From Annona cherimola (Eukaryota; Streptophyta; Magnoliopsida; Magnoliales; Annonaceae), in contig CM059971.1 of the NCBI GenBank assembly GCA_030490835.1, positions 127,194,564-127,258,563 of the forward strand: a stretch of 64,000 nucleotides of DNA. The letters run 5' to 3'. Position 1 is the first letter of the stretch, and each line of letters begins with the position of its first letter. The translations under genes and the position numbers were made by a program. Shown piece by piece: positions 47,501 to 58,599 of the stretch. The notes below the pieces were generated by a model. The model made no database searches. It saw only the letters and a program-made list of their open reading frames with translations, and was not told the origin of the DNA.

Positions 47501-49759
47501 GGGTGAATCGCCTGTTGAAGCTAGTTAATCCTGAGTTAGATTTTCTTTGTGCTTGCTATTTATTCCATTTAAATTCAAGTTCTTCAATTTCTTCTTTGCT
47601 TAATGGCTTTCTCATTATGAAGATTGCCATCATCCAGACCACTTACATGTTATATTTCTGGGATGGATAGAGAACAAGAGAAGAAGCTATTGCTCACAGA
47701 GTAGGAGGGTCTTGTCATCATTCTTTAGATGCAATTGAAAGCTTGAATTCGTTCAGGGTAAATTTTTTTAATCTTTTAACCAGCTACTTCCTTTGTAATA
47801 TTCATTGGTAATATACCAATTGTGCCTGCATGATGCGCTTGATTATTCTTGAACAGGAAGGCAAGAATCTATCTTTTTCTACATTCAAGGAACGCCTTTG
47901 CTTCTTACAGGCAAACTTCTCCCCCCCCCCCCCCCCCCCGTGTGTGCGTCCTTCTGTTTCCCCCGTGTGTGCGTCCTTCTGTTTATCGCATTTATGATGC
48001 CTGACTTTGTTTTCCTCTCCTTTAGAGAACGGAACAAAAGCGGGTGTGCGTTGGGAGATCTGGGATACATGGATGGGGACTTTTTGCTCGTAGGAGTATT
48101 CAAGAAGGGGACATGGTAATCTTCTTTGCATTGTTATCTCTTTGGTGGAGTAGTCAATCTTCCTTCGCATTAAGGGCGCATCTGCCAGTTAGATCACTTC
48201 ACAGTCAATGCTATACAGTCATAATGCAGACTAAATGTACAATCCTTTTCTGTTGGTGTTATCCTAGGCCATGTAAAAGAGGAAAACCATACCTGCATAG
48301 GTGGGAGTAGGTCAAAGATGATAGGCAATGATGAACATGTTGTTCATCAGTCTTAGTAAAACAATCCCATTGTTTACGACATTGATAAAAACATCCACAT
48401 CTAGATTTCTGTGGTATTTATTCTATGGCATTCTATGCTTACTTAGAGGATGATATGCCCTATATTTAACTACTAGCTCCTTTCAAAACCCAGAAGTAGG
48501 CTGGAAAAGTACCTACCACCACTATAATTCACATATTGATAAATGGTTACTTCATCTGCAAATGATTTGCCTCTTAAAAACATGATTGTCTGAGAAGAGG
48601 ACAATTCCTTGCCTTAAGCCTCAATGAAGCTACTTAAGAATCATAAGAAATCGGGTGTAACTTGAGTATTATTTTCAGTTTTTGCGTCTTGATGTCAAGA
48701 ATAGCACCAAAAAGCTTAGTAGCCCATTAATTTGTTAGAAATCTAGTCAAAGCAGGGTTTTCTAAACTTGAGGCTGATTGCCTCCAACATTTTGCAGGTA
48801 CTTGAGTATCGGGGTGAACAGGTAAGGCGCAGCGTTGCTGATTTAAGAGAGGCACGTTATCGGTTGCAAGGGAAGGATTGCTATGTGAGTCATCTCTGTG
48901 CTCTTTCAAATTGTTATCGGATTGTTTCTGCATCAACAATGTCATTACTAGATTTGATATTTGTAAAACCCAAGATTAATCTGTAAATGTTGATCTTAGT
49001 TCTGGAACAGCAAATTAGTTGGAAAAATGGTGATGATGATCTCGGATAATTGGAACTCAGATTCATAGCAGTCATGTTGCATGGAAAAATCATATTGGAC
49101 TTGCATGCTTTGTTGTAATCCTTTGGTTATTCCATAGAGTTATTGAGTTATTGCATTGTATTTTTATTCTTATGCTATTTAACATGGAAACTGTTTCCTT
49201 TCCTATGCAGCTCTTCAAGATAAGTGAAGAAGTAGTAGTTGATGCTACAGACAAAGGGAATATTGCTCGCTTAATTAACCACTCTGTAAGTTGTATAGAG
49301 TTGTAAATTTCTGTTACTTCTGCAGTATATGCTCCTATCTTTAGTTTCCTTGCCGCTTTCTGAACTCTGCTGCCTTTCTACAGTGTATGCCCAATTGTTA
49401 TGCAAGGATCATGAGTGTTGGTCCTGACGAGAGCCGTATTGTACTCATTGCCAAGGCCAACGTTGCTGCTGGCGATGAGTTAACGTATGTCTCTTTTACT
49501 GTTTCTAATCATAGATGTCATGCACTTATGCTAGCTGATTCTGTTAGTGGGTAGGGAGGTCATGATTTTTCCCTCTGGGTGATAATATATTCAACCTCCC
49601 AACTCGCTACAAGATTATGAACTGAATAAAAAGATGCTCATGCTCATTATCCTGGATTTATGTGACAGATATGACTACTTGTTTGATCCTGATGAAGCGG
49701 ATGAACACAAAGTACCTTGCCTATGTAAATCCCCTAACTGCCGGAAATTCATGAACTAG
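38581..49759 (+). CDS. ATX5: Trithorax-like histone-lysine methyltransferase (ATX3/4/5 class)
   Basis: SET-domain enzyme expected to methylate histone H3 Lys4 in the nucleus. Coding exons: 38581-39522, 39992-40047, 40129-40342, 40692-40727, 40788-40958, 41051-41119, 41218-41286, 41416-41501, 42809-42944, 43399-43504, 43625-43724, 43890-44014, 44586-44731, 45017-45121, 45661-45725, 46281-46485, 47671-47757, 47857-47910, 48026-48115, 48798-48884, 49211-49285, 49384-49484 and 49669-49759. About 1071 aa (ATX5 is about 1040). Start [18 protein letters not shown] resembles family N-termini. PWWP from about 263 ([20 protein letters not shown]). PHD about 474-545 (YCGICKKIW...[13 protein letters not shown]). 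Cys-rich block [23 protein letters not shown]/ePHD about 635-812 ([43 protein letters not shown]). SET about 935-1050 ([33 protein letters not shown]) and post-[16 protein letters not shown]. The exon 40692-40727/40788-40958 junction is uncertain. Three introns start with GC. Confidence 0.95.
41744..42034. mobile_element. Tourist-like MITE in an ATX intron
   Basis: 291 bp, ends GGGTGTGTTTGGTTGG and CAAACAAACACACCC, flanked by TTT on both sides (41741-41743, 42035-42037). Very similar to the inverse of the 34045-34335 copy, so one of the younger copies. Confidence 0.8.
47921..47984. repeat. C19 run and 25-bp tandem duplication in an ATX intron
   Basis: A run of 19 C (47921-47939) sits 10 bp after the intron's GC donor. 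CCCCGTGTGTGCGTCCTTCTGTTT then occurs twice in tandem (47936-47959 and 47961-47984). Confidence 0.85.
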
Positions 49760-49895
49760 TTCAGCTACGGAGCACACAATTGTTTCCCTCGACGGTGGAG
49801 GCATATTCTTCCATCCCCGTGAGATGTCTTGTTTTTTTACCACTCATATAATTTTTTTTTCTTTTCATTTGTTTCCCCATAATTTTTCAAGTCAA

Positions 49896-49901
49896 AATAA
49901 A
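49896..49901 (+). terminator. Poly(A) signal AATAAA of the ATX gene
   Basis: AATAAA about 137 bp after the stop at 49757-49759, in a T-rich 3' UTR context. Confidence 0.55.
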
Positions 49902-49959
49902 AGTTGAAGGCGACCCATCAGTTGGTTGCATTGATGTAAATTGTATATCGCACAATTTC

Positions 49960-52904
49960 TGATTTAATTCAAAGGCATCTTTACCATGCCAATGTCTATG
50001 GAAGACTGTCTACTCAACATCTCGCCCTTGTCTGGTTAAAAAATTCAACTGGGGAAGGGAGCTTATATGTTTGTTTATTGTCATCACAGAAGTGTTTGTT
50101 GTCATCTATCTGGGAAATACATCAATGGCACAGGTACCACTGAAGATTTCAGTGGGCCACGTCTGTTTTGAGCCTACCTTGATGTTGAATTGAAATTCAA
50201 TCCACCTAATCCATTTAATATCTTTTATTTAATTAGTAAGTCAAGTTTCATCAAAGGTGTATATAAGCAATATAATAAAATTATTTGATATATATATATA
50301 TATGTAATTACAAAGTTATATGTTCAATATCTAAACTGTATAAAACATCACTTGGTGGATAAGTGATCTCATAAATCATTATTATTATTATATTTTAGTA
50401 TATGTATGTATGGATCTATCATTTTGTATAATTTACATTTTAGTAATACACATTTTTAAGTAGGTAGAGTGACCCGCTCAAGAATTTAATTGAAATGATA
50501 AAAAAAATTGAAATATATAAATGAATTTGCTTCTACGAAATTCTTCTTTTTATTTTTAGGATCTTAATGACTGATTGAAATATATTTCATATATTGTATT
50601 TAATATTATTTATATGATCATAGAAACTCTATCATTTGTCTGACATTATTATATATAGCTCTATTTATAAATGTATGAAATTAATGTAATAAAATGATTT
50701 AATATTAACAAATAATTTTTAAGTAGAAAATTGTAACATCTAAACCTTCATATTACTATTATGTGGATAAATAATTTTATAAAGTATTGTTACATTTCAA
50801 GAGGGAATAAATCTAAATATTTTTTAAATTTACATGTGAATATATTTATTTTTGAGCAAACATGACCCGTTCATTTGAATAAAAACTTGGTTCTTTTTTT
50901 TAAAAAAAAACTAATCGAACTTGGACTCTTAGTTAAACAAATGATGTTAAATATAATGAATGCATTGAATTTTATATCATTTATTAATGTCTTAGAAAGG
51001 AAAGGAATTACACATTGCTTTTATATAAACGGATTACATAGAAGCCGAGTTTATATATAAAAATATATTATTTGGGTTTAAGTTATACGTACACACAAAT
51101 CGGAAAAGCGGGTCTCTCGTCTCTATGAGCAAGTTAACAAATCGCAAGGCATAAGTAAATTCTTGAACTAGATTTTGATTCGCCACATGCGCCTGGCTAG
51201 AATTTTGTTTATTTATTTTTTTTATATATATACAGACCTCATATCTTTCTGTGGCATCCTATTTGCAGATGTCATTATAATGGGTTGAGATATTTTCTCA
51301 ACCTAAAAATTTAAAAGTAAAAATAAATTCGTGTTTGAACGTGGATGTTGTGATGCAAGTGAAAAAAATAATGCCGTGAGTTCATGCAAAGCTTATGAAT
51401 ATGGTAATGCTAGAAAAAAGAAATAAAATAAAGAGTTAGAAAAGAAGAGTTGCCAATAATCTTTTTTAGAAGATTAGAGCTTAATTATTTTATTGAAACT
51501 AGAAAAGGGCACTAGTATTATAGATAATTGGTTTCAGCATGTGATCAAATAATGCATATACTGAGCTTCTTCATTTCAAGGGAAATTTGCATTTAAAATT
51601 CTTTAATTTTGCATATTTACATTTTAAACTTTAAGGTTTGCCTTTTGTCATTTTAAACCCTATAAAGTTTGGTTCTTTGTATTTTAAACCCCTGGTCCTA
51701 ACATTGTTAAAAATGTTATTAAAATCTTGTAAAATGTCTAATTACAAATGTCATAAGTACCTTGAGGGCTATGGATTTAAACTAGACTTCACATGATTTA
51801 AAATGCAAAAGGCATTTTAGGTATTTTATTGGATTTTAACTATATTTTTTAATGTCGTTAGCATCAAGAATCTAAAATGTAAAAAATTAAAATCACAGGG
51901 CCTAAAATGCTAATACACAAATTTTGGGATTCAAAATACAAATACACAAAGTTAGAGAGCTTAGAACGCAAATTACCCTCGTAAAATGGATGAATATATC
52001 TTGTGGACTATTAAAAAAAAAATGGAAATTGCACTGGCTGGAATGGCTATTTGAAATGACTAGGTTGAGTATCTGGACTGCCTGTATTTAGGAAGAATAT
52101 TTTGACTGGCTGCTATCTAAGAATAATATCTGGCCTAGTGTCGGAAGAGTATTTGGACTAGATAGCTGGATGTCTAGACTGGACTGGGCAGTGGGCAGGA
52201 GGGAGTGCACGGCAATGGCTTCTCCTCTGGCCGAAGGCTTAGCCATGGGGAACTGCTGCGGGCTGTGTCCGGTGGTGTGTAGAATCTTATGTACATGCGA
52301 GCTGTGTCCAGTAATCTGAACCGTTCAATTCCATAGGATGTTGCTGTAAATTATATAGCGGGCCCAAATGGTGTAAATAGACATCTAATAACATATTTTC
52401 GGACATAACTAAATTCAAACTTCTCATATTGTCACTCAAATCGTCCATCTCATCCAGCGGGCCTAAAAATTAATTTAGTTTGGCCCCAAAAATAGCTCCA
52501 AAAAGAGGTGTCAACACTTCCATACGTATTTACCTACTCTTTTCGATTTTTTTTTAAAATAAAAATAAAATATGAGATAAATTCAAGACAAATTTCTTAA
52601 GGAGTAAGATATAAGTGGGGTTTACATATCTATGTAAAAAGTGTATATATTTCCTCCATTCTTGTTCATTTTTAAAACTAAAATGAAATATCAAAAAATT
52701 TAAAAGAAAGATACAAATGGGGTTGCATGTCTACAAAAAGAAAAAAAAAATCTGAAAAGAAGCGAATTTTCTGGATACGTTCCGTAACGCGGCCGGAAGA
52801 GCATCTCTCGACGCATGCAGCCGCAAAGCCGCCAAAGCACCCCAACTTTAGTCGAGCGTGCCGTCCCACGTGCTTTCTGTTAACGGTGATGCTTCACTCT
52901 GAGC
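49960..52904. other. Intergenic repeat-bearing DNA
   Basis: No gene recognised. About 50140-51060 holds two diverged pieces of the GTTGATGAAAAA/AATCCAATCCATTCATT element family. About 52030-52185 shows degenerate repeats of a GGAAGAATATTTGGACTGG-like unit. Positions 52190-52500 have near-normal GC with no assignable protein. Confidence 0.4.
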
Positions 52905-53072
52905 GGTTTTTATAGAAGCGATTTTATAAAATCTCTTTTTTTAAAAGTTTTTTTTGAGATATTTATTATTATACAAAATTTAATTAATTGATTATATTTA
53001 ACATCATTTGCTTAACTAAATGATTAAGTTTCATTTAAATTCAAGCATTTGCTAAAAAATAGGTATATTTAC

Positions 53073-54174
53073 CAGTGTTGTTAAAACAGGACCGGACCGG
53101 CAACCGGTCCTGTATCCGGTTCGACTCCTAGCGGTTCGGTTCATTTAAGAAAAACCGCCCGAACCGTCGAACTGGAAGGACTAATCCAACCTGGTTCGAC
53201 CGGTTTGACGGCGGGCCCTAATAAAGTAATAAAAATATATTTTAAAAAAATGAATGAAAGAATTCGAAAAATCGGCAATCGCTCGCACAGTCGCCCTCCT
53301 CTTTTTCTTCCCGTTGCTGGCGATTTGGAAACCCTAGTCGCCCGCCTGCCGCCTCGTCGTGAAAGCAGCGGGTAGCCTCGCCCGCCGGCCCCGTCTTCGT
53401 CCTCGTCGCCGTTCGCGTCCGCCCACGCCGCCTCGTCTTACTCTTCCTCGCGACACGCGCTGCCGCCCGCACCGTCCGCCCGAGCCTCGTCTTCCTCGCG
53501 TCCGCACGCCCGCGCCGTCGTCGCGCGCTCGCACCGTCTGCCGGGAAGTCCACCGTCGCCGTCTCCAGTCGTGCCCGCCGCCACCTCGCGGTGGCCGTCT
53601 GGCCGATCAGCAGCAAACAGCGTACTCAATACTCTCATACTATTTATTTATTTAAAATTTTATTTAGGTATACATTAAATCATTAATACATAATTTTTTT
53701 TGCCTAATTTTGTGTGTATTTAATTTTGTGTGTGCAACTCATGTAATTAATATCGCTCTCATAATTAATTGTATAGCAAATAAAAATTATAATATAGCTA
53801 ATAAAATATTATACTTAATTAAATGATGTCGCATCTTGCGTAAATAATTAAATATGCAGCCACTATTTCAATTAACTATATGGTTTATGCACTCTTAGTT
53901 AATGTAGTTAATTTTTTTAAAATTCATGCTTAAAGATTTTTTAAAACTTGCTATTATTTTTTTTCTACATGTTTTATACTGATATTGTGGTCCTTAAAAT
54001 CTAACATATATATATATTTAAGATTTATAAAAATATAATTTTTTCAATATATTTATTTAAAATTTAAAAAATTTAATAATTATGACATCATAAATATGTC
54101 TTGCTGACGTCTCCGGTTCGAACCAGACCAATACCTTTACCGGTTCAATCACCGGTTCGGTTCTAACAACATTG
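53073..54174. mobile_element. hAT-like element carrying a GC-rich segment
   Basis: 1102 bp. Ends CAGTGTTGTTAAAAC and the inverse CAATGTTGTTAGAACC, flanked by ATATTTAC (53065-53072) and ATATTTAT (54175-54182), 7 of 8 identical, fitting hAT. Subterminal regions are rich in ACCGGTTCGGTT/AACCGGACCGG words. The left half contains a roughly 300-bp GC-rich block (about 53290-53600). The right half is AT-rich. No transposase. Confidence 0.75.
53290..53600. other. GC-rich insert inside the hAT-like element
   Basis: A CCGCC/GTCGTC-rich block in AT-rich surroundings. It has open frames on both strands that are Arg/Ala/Pro-dominated and so uninformative. It could be a captured host exon, as some DNA transposons pick up gene fragments, or a composition-biased remnant. 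I recognise no protein. Confidence 0.5.
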
Positions 54175-54614
54175 ATATTTATGTGTAAAGTAAAGAAATT
54201 ACTTATATTCATTCAAATATATTTTAGAATATAATAATATTTTATAGAATCATTTATCCATATATTAGTGATTTTTTATGAACCATATTAATGATTTTTA
54301 GATTGTTTAGATGTTGAAAATACTATTTAAAAACTGATATTTAATATTAAATTATTTTATTACATTGATCTTGTACATTTATAAGTGAGGACCTTATACA
54401 GTAATGCTAGATAAATAAAAGAATTTTTATGATAATATAAAAGATGTTAAATATAATAAATGACGTGAATTTTTATCAATTATTTAAATATTAAAAATGA
54501 AAAATTTCTATAGAAATTGAATTTCATAAAAACATCTCGTTTGATAATAACATGAAAAGTTGAAAACGAGGCGAAATGGTTTCTACTATTTTAACGTGAA
54601 GGACAATTTTAGAG

Positions 54615-54977
54615 GGGCTACAGCTCAATGTACAGCCTCAATGCACTCGGGTGTATACAACCATTTTTTTTTGAATTTTTTTTTACAAAATAGTTAATCT
54701 AAGTGTATTTAACATGCGTATCAATTTTTACTATTTTTGGAGACTTTTAGATATTTTTTTTTAGATTTTTAAAAATCAGTAGCATTTTTAATAATTTAAA
54801 ATCACTAAAATACCACTAATTTTTAAAAATCTAAAAAAAATATCTAAAAGTCTCCAAAAATGGTAAAAATTGATACATATGTTAAATACACCTATATTAA
54901 AAGCTTTATGAAAAAATTTTAATTTTTTTTTTAAAAAATAGGTGTAGTATGTACCCGGGTGCATACGATCGCCACCC
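54615..54977. mobile_element. MULE-like MITE with perfect 9-bp duplication
   Basis: 363 bp foldback flanked by ATTTTAGAG (54606-54614 and 54978-54986). Ends GGGCTACAGCTC and the inverse GGGTGGCGATCG, then CACTCGGGTGTATAC / GCACCCGGGTACATAC arms and the AGACTTTTAGAT interior palindrome shared with 9649-10005. Confidence 0.87.
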
Positions 54978-55236
54978 ATTTTAGAGGAGTAATGAGACAA
55001 ATTTTACTTGATTTTGAGCCATAGACTTCTTTCTTTACATATTTTGCCAACCACTTTATCATCCAAGTGATTAATTTTTCATTATTTTTGTCATAATTTC
55101 TATAAATTAAATATCAATCATAATTCAAATAGATAATTAAATTTTTTTGATGGCAAAGAAAGGAGTTTGCTAAACAACTTCTCCTATCATATGCAAGTGA
55201 AGATGAGAAGGAATCTCCAAATCTCAAGGGTGTTTG

Positions 55237-55476
55237 TGAAGTAATAAAGTTTTCCGATGAAATTTTTTTAGTGTAAAAGTTTATGAAATAAGAAAAAATG
55301 ATATGATATGATATGATATGAGTAATGATAAGGACCAAAGAAAATAAAGTTAAAATAGATAAATTAGTTGTGTAATAATAATTGAATAGTAGGGTAATTT
55401 ATATAATAAGATGTGAAAGAATAATTAAAAAAGAATAATGGTTAAGAATGAAAATTTTTTAATTGGAAGCAAACAC
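55237..55476. mobile_element. Tourist-like MITE, degraded copy
   Basis: Starts GGGTGTTTGTGAAGTAATAAAG and ends GGAAGCAAACACG, with AAAGTTAAAATAGATAAATTAG and AATTGAATAGTAGGGTA blocks of the family. Diverged and slightly short. Confidence 0.55.
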
Positions 55477-55489
55477 GTGAAGGAAATTT

Positions 55490-56520
55490 GGTGAAGTTTT
55501 CAGCGGCCCGTGGGCTGGCTTGACTTTTTAAATGTGCTTGGGCTTAATCACAAGCTTGGCAACTTTGTGAATTTATTCAAAACGGTGTCCAAATCGCGCA
55601 AGCTGACTGTCTTTTACGCCAAGAAATTCTCGTCTCTTCATGAGCTTGCCCCCTCGCGTGTTCTCGCTTTCCATCTCCATGGAAGGCTATTGAAGAAGAG
55701 AGAGAGCACAGCTTAATTGCCGATCCCTACGCGTCCACGTACATGCACGCGCGTTTGCAAGAGCGCTGTACCCTCTCTCTTCCTCCCTTGCCTTCCGTGC
55801 AATCTTGTCGCAGACGCATACAAGCAAGCAACGGCAAGAAGGTATTATATATTTCCAAGTTCTGAGTTCAAGGATACGCAAGAGGAATTATTGTATTTCG
55901 AAGTTCTTCAATCACTGCATATCTATACTTTCTTTCTGACACCGTTCATAGCCCGCTGCCATATCCCTGCATCTTCCGCTCTTCTTTTGCCGTAATTAGA
56001 ACTTGACCGGCTTCTGGGATCTGTCTCCAGATATTTCCTTTCCTGTTGCGTAAGCCATCAGAAGCCCGTGAATTAATATGCTGACTGATTGACGGTGTCG
56101 ATTGCAAATTGCAAAAACAGTCGTTGTGGGGTCTCCAACTCATAGAAAACAGTATTGTAAGAGATATTGGCGGCCGCTCGGGATTTTCTCATTGTCATTC
56201 TCGGTTGACCGCAATAGCTCGCACGCGAGTCACTCTCACGCTGCTGTACGGCACACCTGCTACCATAGCATACAAACAAGCTACCGAGAGCGTTGATTAC
56301 GGTCGAGTGGTGCCCACTCACACCTATTTTTTATTATTATTATTGATTTTTGTAATTATTGGGCGTGCTGAGTATTGGAGGACAAACGGGCCCACTTGCC
56401 ACAGCACCGCAATCTGTGGGCTGAGATCACGAGCTCATGCGAGTAATTATTTACGGTTTCGGATGCTAAGCCACTCGCATCAAATATAGTTACATCCTAA
56501 TCAACATTTGCGATAAATTT
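55490..56520. other. Non-repetitive island around the miRNA-like hairpin
   Basis: Near-normal GC, no match to any repeat family elsewhere in the window, no recognisable protein. It may be a non-coding transcription unit containing the hairpin at 55678-55799, or a decayed gene flank. Confidence 0.4.
55678..55799 (+). ncRNA. Candidate miR156/157/535-like precursor hairpin
   Basis: Arms 55678-55712 and 55765-55799 are both 35 nt and pair without bulges: 29 of 35 positions pair (one G-T), with the longest run about ten pairs. The 52-nt loop starts with further TTGC/GCAA pairing. The 5' arm contains TTGAAGAAGAGAGAGAGCAC (55690-55709). Compared from memory, it differs from a miR156-type TTGACAGAAGAGAGtGAGCAC by one missing C and one substitution, and from miR535-type TTGACAACGAGAGAGAGCAC at three positions. 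In those families the mature RNA is on the 5' arm. The GA/CT-rich composition makes chance pairing easier, and the missing base may mean decay. No expression evidence. Confidence 0.45.
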
Positions 56521-57167
56521 AAGATTAGTTCGAGAAGTAAGAAAGAGAATATTTTTAAAAATAATTATTCACATTGGATCTAAATTTTTTAATATTCAGG
56601 AATCATTCTGTAATGTCAGAGTAAGAAGATGAGAAATTAGATTTTTAAAAATTGCGTCGATATTTAAGATATCAAATTATTTATTAAAAAATATATATGA
56701 AGAGGAGTAAGAAGTTTGTTTTTCTCCGGTCCTTTTGCCAAACGGAGTTTCGCTACCCCTTCCTCTTGTAAATACAATTAACTTTTAGTTGATACTGGAC
56801 TGCGATATTCGTGATACTTGGACAGTTTAATTCCTCGTCTTAGAAAAGCTCGAATAATTTAGCACGAACCCCTTCGAAGTAAAATGGCGAAAAAAGATGA
56901 ATAAAGTGAAATATCTATCTTAAATTATACATAATAAAATTTCAAATAATTGGCGCGGGTCCCTTCATATTTGTTGAGCGCCAGGCGCATGGATGTCATG
57001 GACTCATGAATGATCATTTGACTTTTGTCTTGCCGTTTTAATCAATATGGTCAATATAGTTCGATTGTCTTCATAAAAAAAAATAGTTCGATTGTTAGAC
57101 TTTAGATGCTTCCTATTTTCAGGAAAAAAAACCCCACAAAACAACACAATCATAAAGTTTTGGATAT
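56521..57167. other. Intergenic, unassigned
   Basis: AT-rich with no recognisable element or gene. Confidence 0.35.
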
Positions 57168-57363
57168 GGGGTGTGTTTAATATGACTTTTAATAAAAAAA
57201 TTTACGTAAAAATTTTTAAAATAAGAAAAAATAATATAATATGATAAGACTAATGATAAGAAATAAATAGAATATATAAATTTAATGTATGAGTAATTAT
57301 TTAAAAATAATTTAAAAGTAAGACAATTATATAGTGAAAATAAAAAATATAAACAAACACCCC
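57168..57363. mobile_element. Tourist-like MITE, short copy
   Basis: 196 bp, ends GGGGTGTGTTTAATATG and ACAAACACCCCA. It keeps the AATGATAAGAAATAAATAG and TAAAAGTAAGACAATTAT-type blocks and has lost about a third of the usual length. Confidence 0.6.
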
Positions 57364-57850
57364 ACCTCTGTCCATTTGAATTTTGAAATGGTCAGGCGTA
57401 TACGGCACTGTCCCTGCGTGCGTATATGGAACCAAAAATCGGAATCGGTAGCGATTACGATGGATATGTACAGGACAGCGGTAACGTGCAAAATTTATTT
57501 TACGCGTGGCATGCAGCATGTTCATCCCACTTATGCCGTGGGGAGCAAATGCGGGGTCGACACGCACGCCGGAACGGTGTACGGTCAACCTGAAGGCAGG
57601 ATTATTCGGCCTGCTAAAGTCCTGCGCCGGGTGCCGGACAAGTTGCGTCGTGTGATTAAGCAGGTCACCTTTCATAGTTAACACTACTTTATTAACGGTG
57701 CGTTTGTCATTAAATTTTTTTATCTAAAATTCTCTCCATAATTATCTTATTTTCTAATCGCTTTACATCTTACTGTAAACTACACTACTTTTCAATTTCT
57801 TTATAATTTTTCACATAATTAATCTACCTATTTTAACTTTATTTGAGAAA
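57364..57850. other. GC-normal island plus truncated MITE
   Basis: Positions 57364-57685 have higher GC, with overlapping long open frames on both strands (115 codons +, 127 codons -). I recognise neither and there is no splice context. Positions 57694-57850 carry one end of a Tourist-like MITE (GGTGCGTTTGTCATTAAA ... TTTTAACTTTATT), truncated. Confidence 0.4.
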
Positions 57851-58461
57851 TATTCTAATGATCAGAATTATTATAAAACTAGAACAATCTATATTATTTT
57901 AAATATATTATCTAAATAAATACATCTTCTATAGAACATTTTTCATTTTTAACATCTACATAGTTAATGGGAAAATTAACGTTATCCTTTATATTTAACT
58001 TCATTTATATTATCCTGCGAAATTCTTTCATTCTCCTGATATCACTATATATGGGCTCTATTTGCTAACTATAACATCAATATGATAAAATCATCATCAT
58101 CATCATCATCATCATAAGTCATTTCTCACATAGGTGAAGTCGGCTGTATGAATTCTATTACGTCATTCTTAGCGATTTAAGACTAAATTTTCTATAATTT
58201 ATAATATTTTTAAATATTACTATATTTTAATACATATGCAAATGAACCTAAGTATTTTCTCTAATTTACATACGAATGTATATGTTTTTAAGCAAATATG
58301 TCTTACGCATATATTAAATTTGAATAAAACTTGGTCTCCTAACTAAATAAATGATATTAAATATGAGAATCAATCCTATTAGCCCTGGCTAAGCTAATGC
58401 TCCGTTTAGCCTAACTCAAAAAATCCATTTAAAAACTTTTGTTACTTTTCTCTATATATTT

Positions 58462-58599
58462 GTTTATCTAAGTGTACTTAACATATAAACCAAGTTTTAC
58501 CGTTTTTAGATACATGAATATATTTTAAAAATCATGTATATATACATGTATCTAAAAACAGTAAAACTTGGTTTATATGTTAAGTACACTTAGATAAAC
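58462..58599. repeat. 55-bp-arm hairpin, almost perfect
   Basis: 58462-58516 and 58545-58599 are inverse copies with one mismatch (TTTTACCG versus CAGTAAAA), separated by 28 bp. It is the core of a larger foldback (about 58370-58690) whose ends TCCTATTAGCCCTGGCTAAG and CTTAATTGGGACTAACAGAA are imperfect inverses. Confidence 0.85.

Larger units (their letters stand above)
52905..54530. mobile_element. AT-rich element split by a later insertion
   Basis: Left part 52905-53064 (TATAGAAGCGATTTTATAAAATC ... ACATCATTTGCTTAACTAAATG ... GCATTTGCTAAAAAATAGG) and right part 54183-54530 (ending ACATCTCG; contains AAATATAATAAATGACGTGAATTTTTATC) belong to the family seen at 13165-13690. They are separated by the 1.1-kb element at 53073-54174. 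This gives a clear relative age: the inner element is younger. Confidence 0.6.

Noticed and set aside
52212..52320. Short Cys-rich peptide (MASPLAEGLAMGNCCG...)
   Set aside because: About 35 codons, no signal peptide, no splice context, and next to degenerate repeats; likely chance.
53242..53616. 124-aa Arg/Ala-rich protein on the minus strand
   Set aside because: Composition-driven frame in a GC-rich block within a transposon. Other frames there are equally open and no motif is present.
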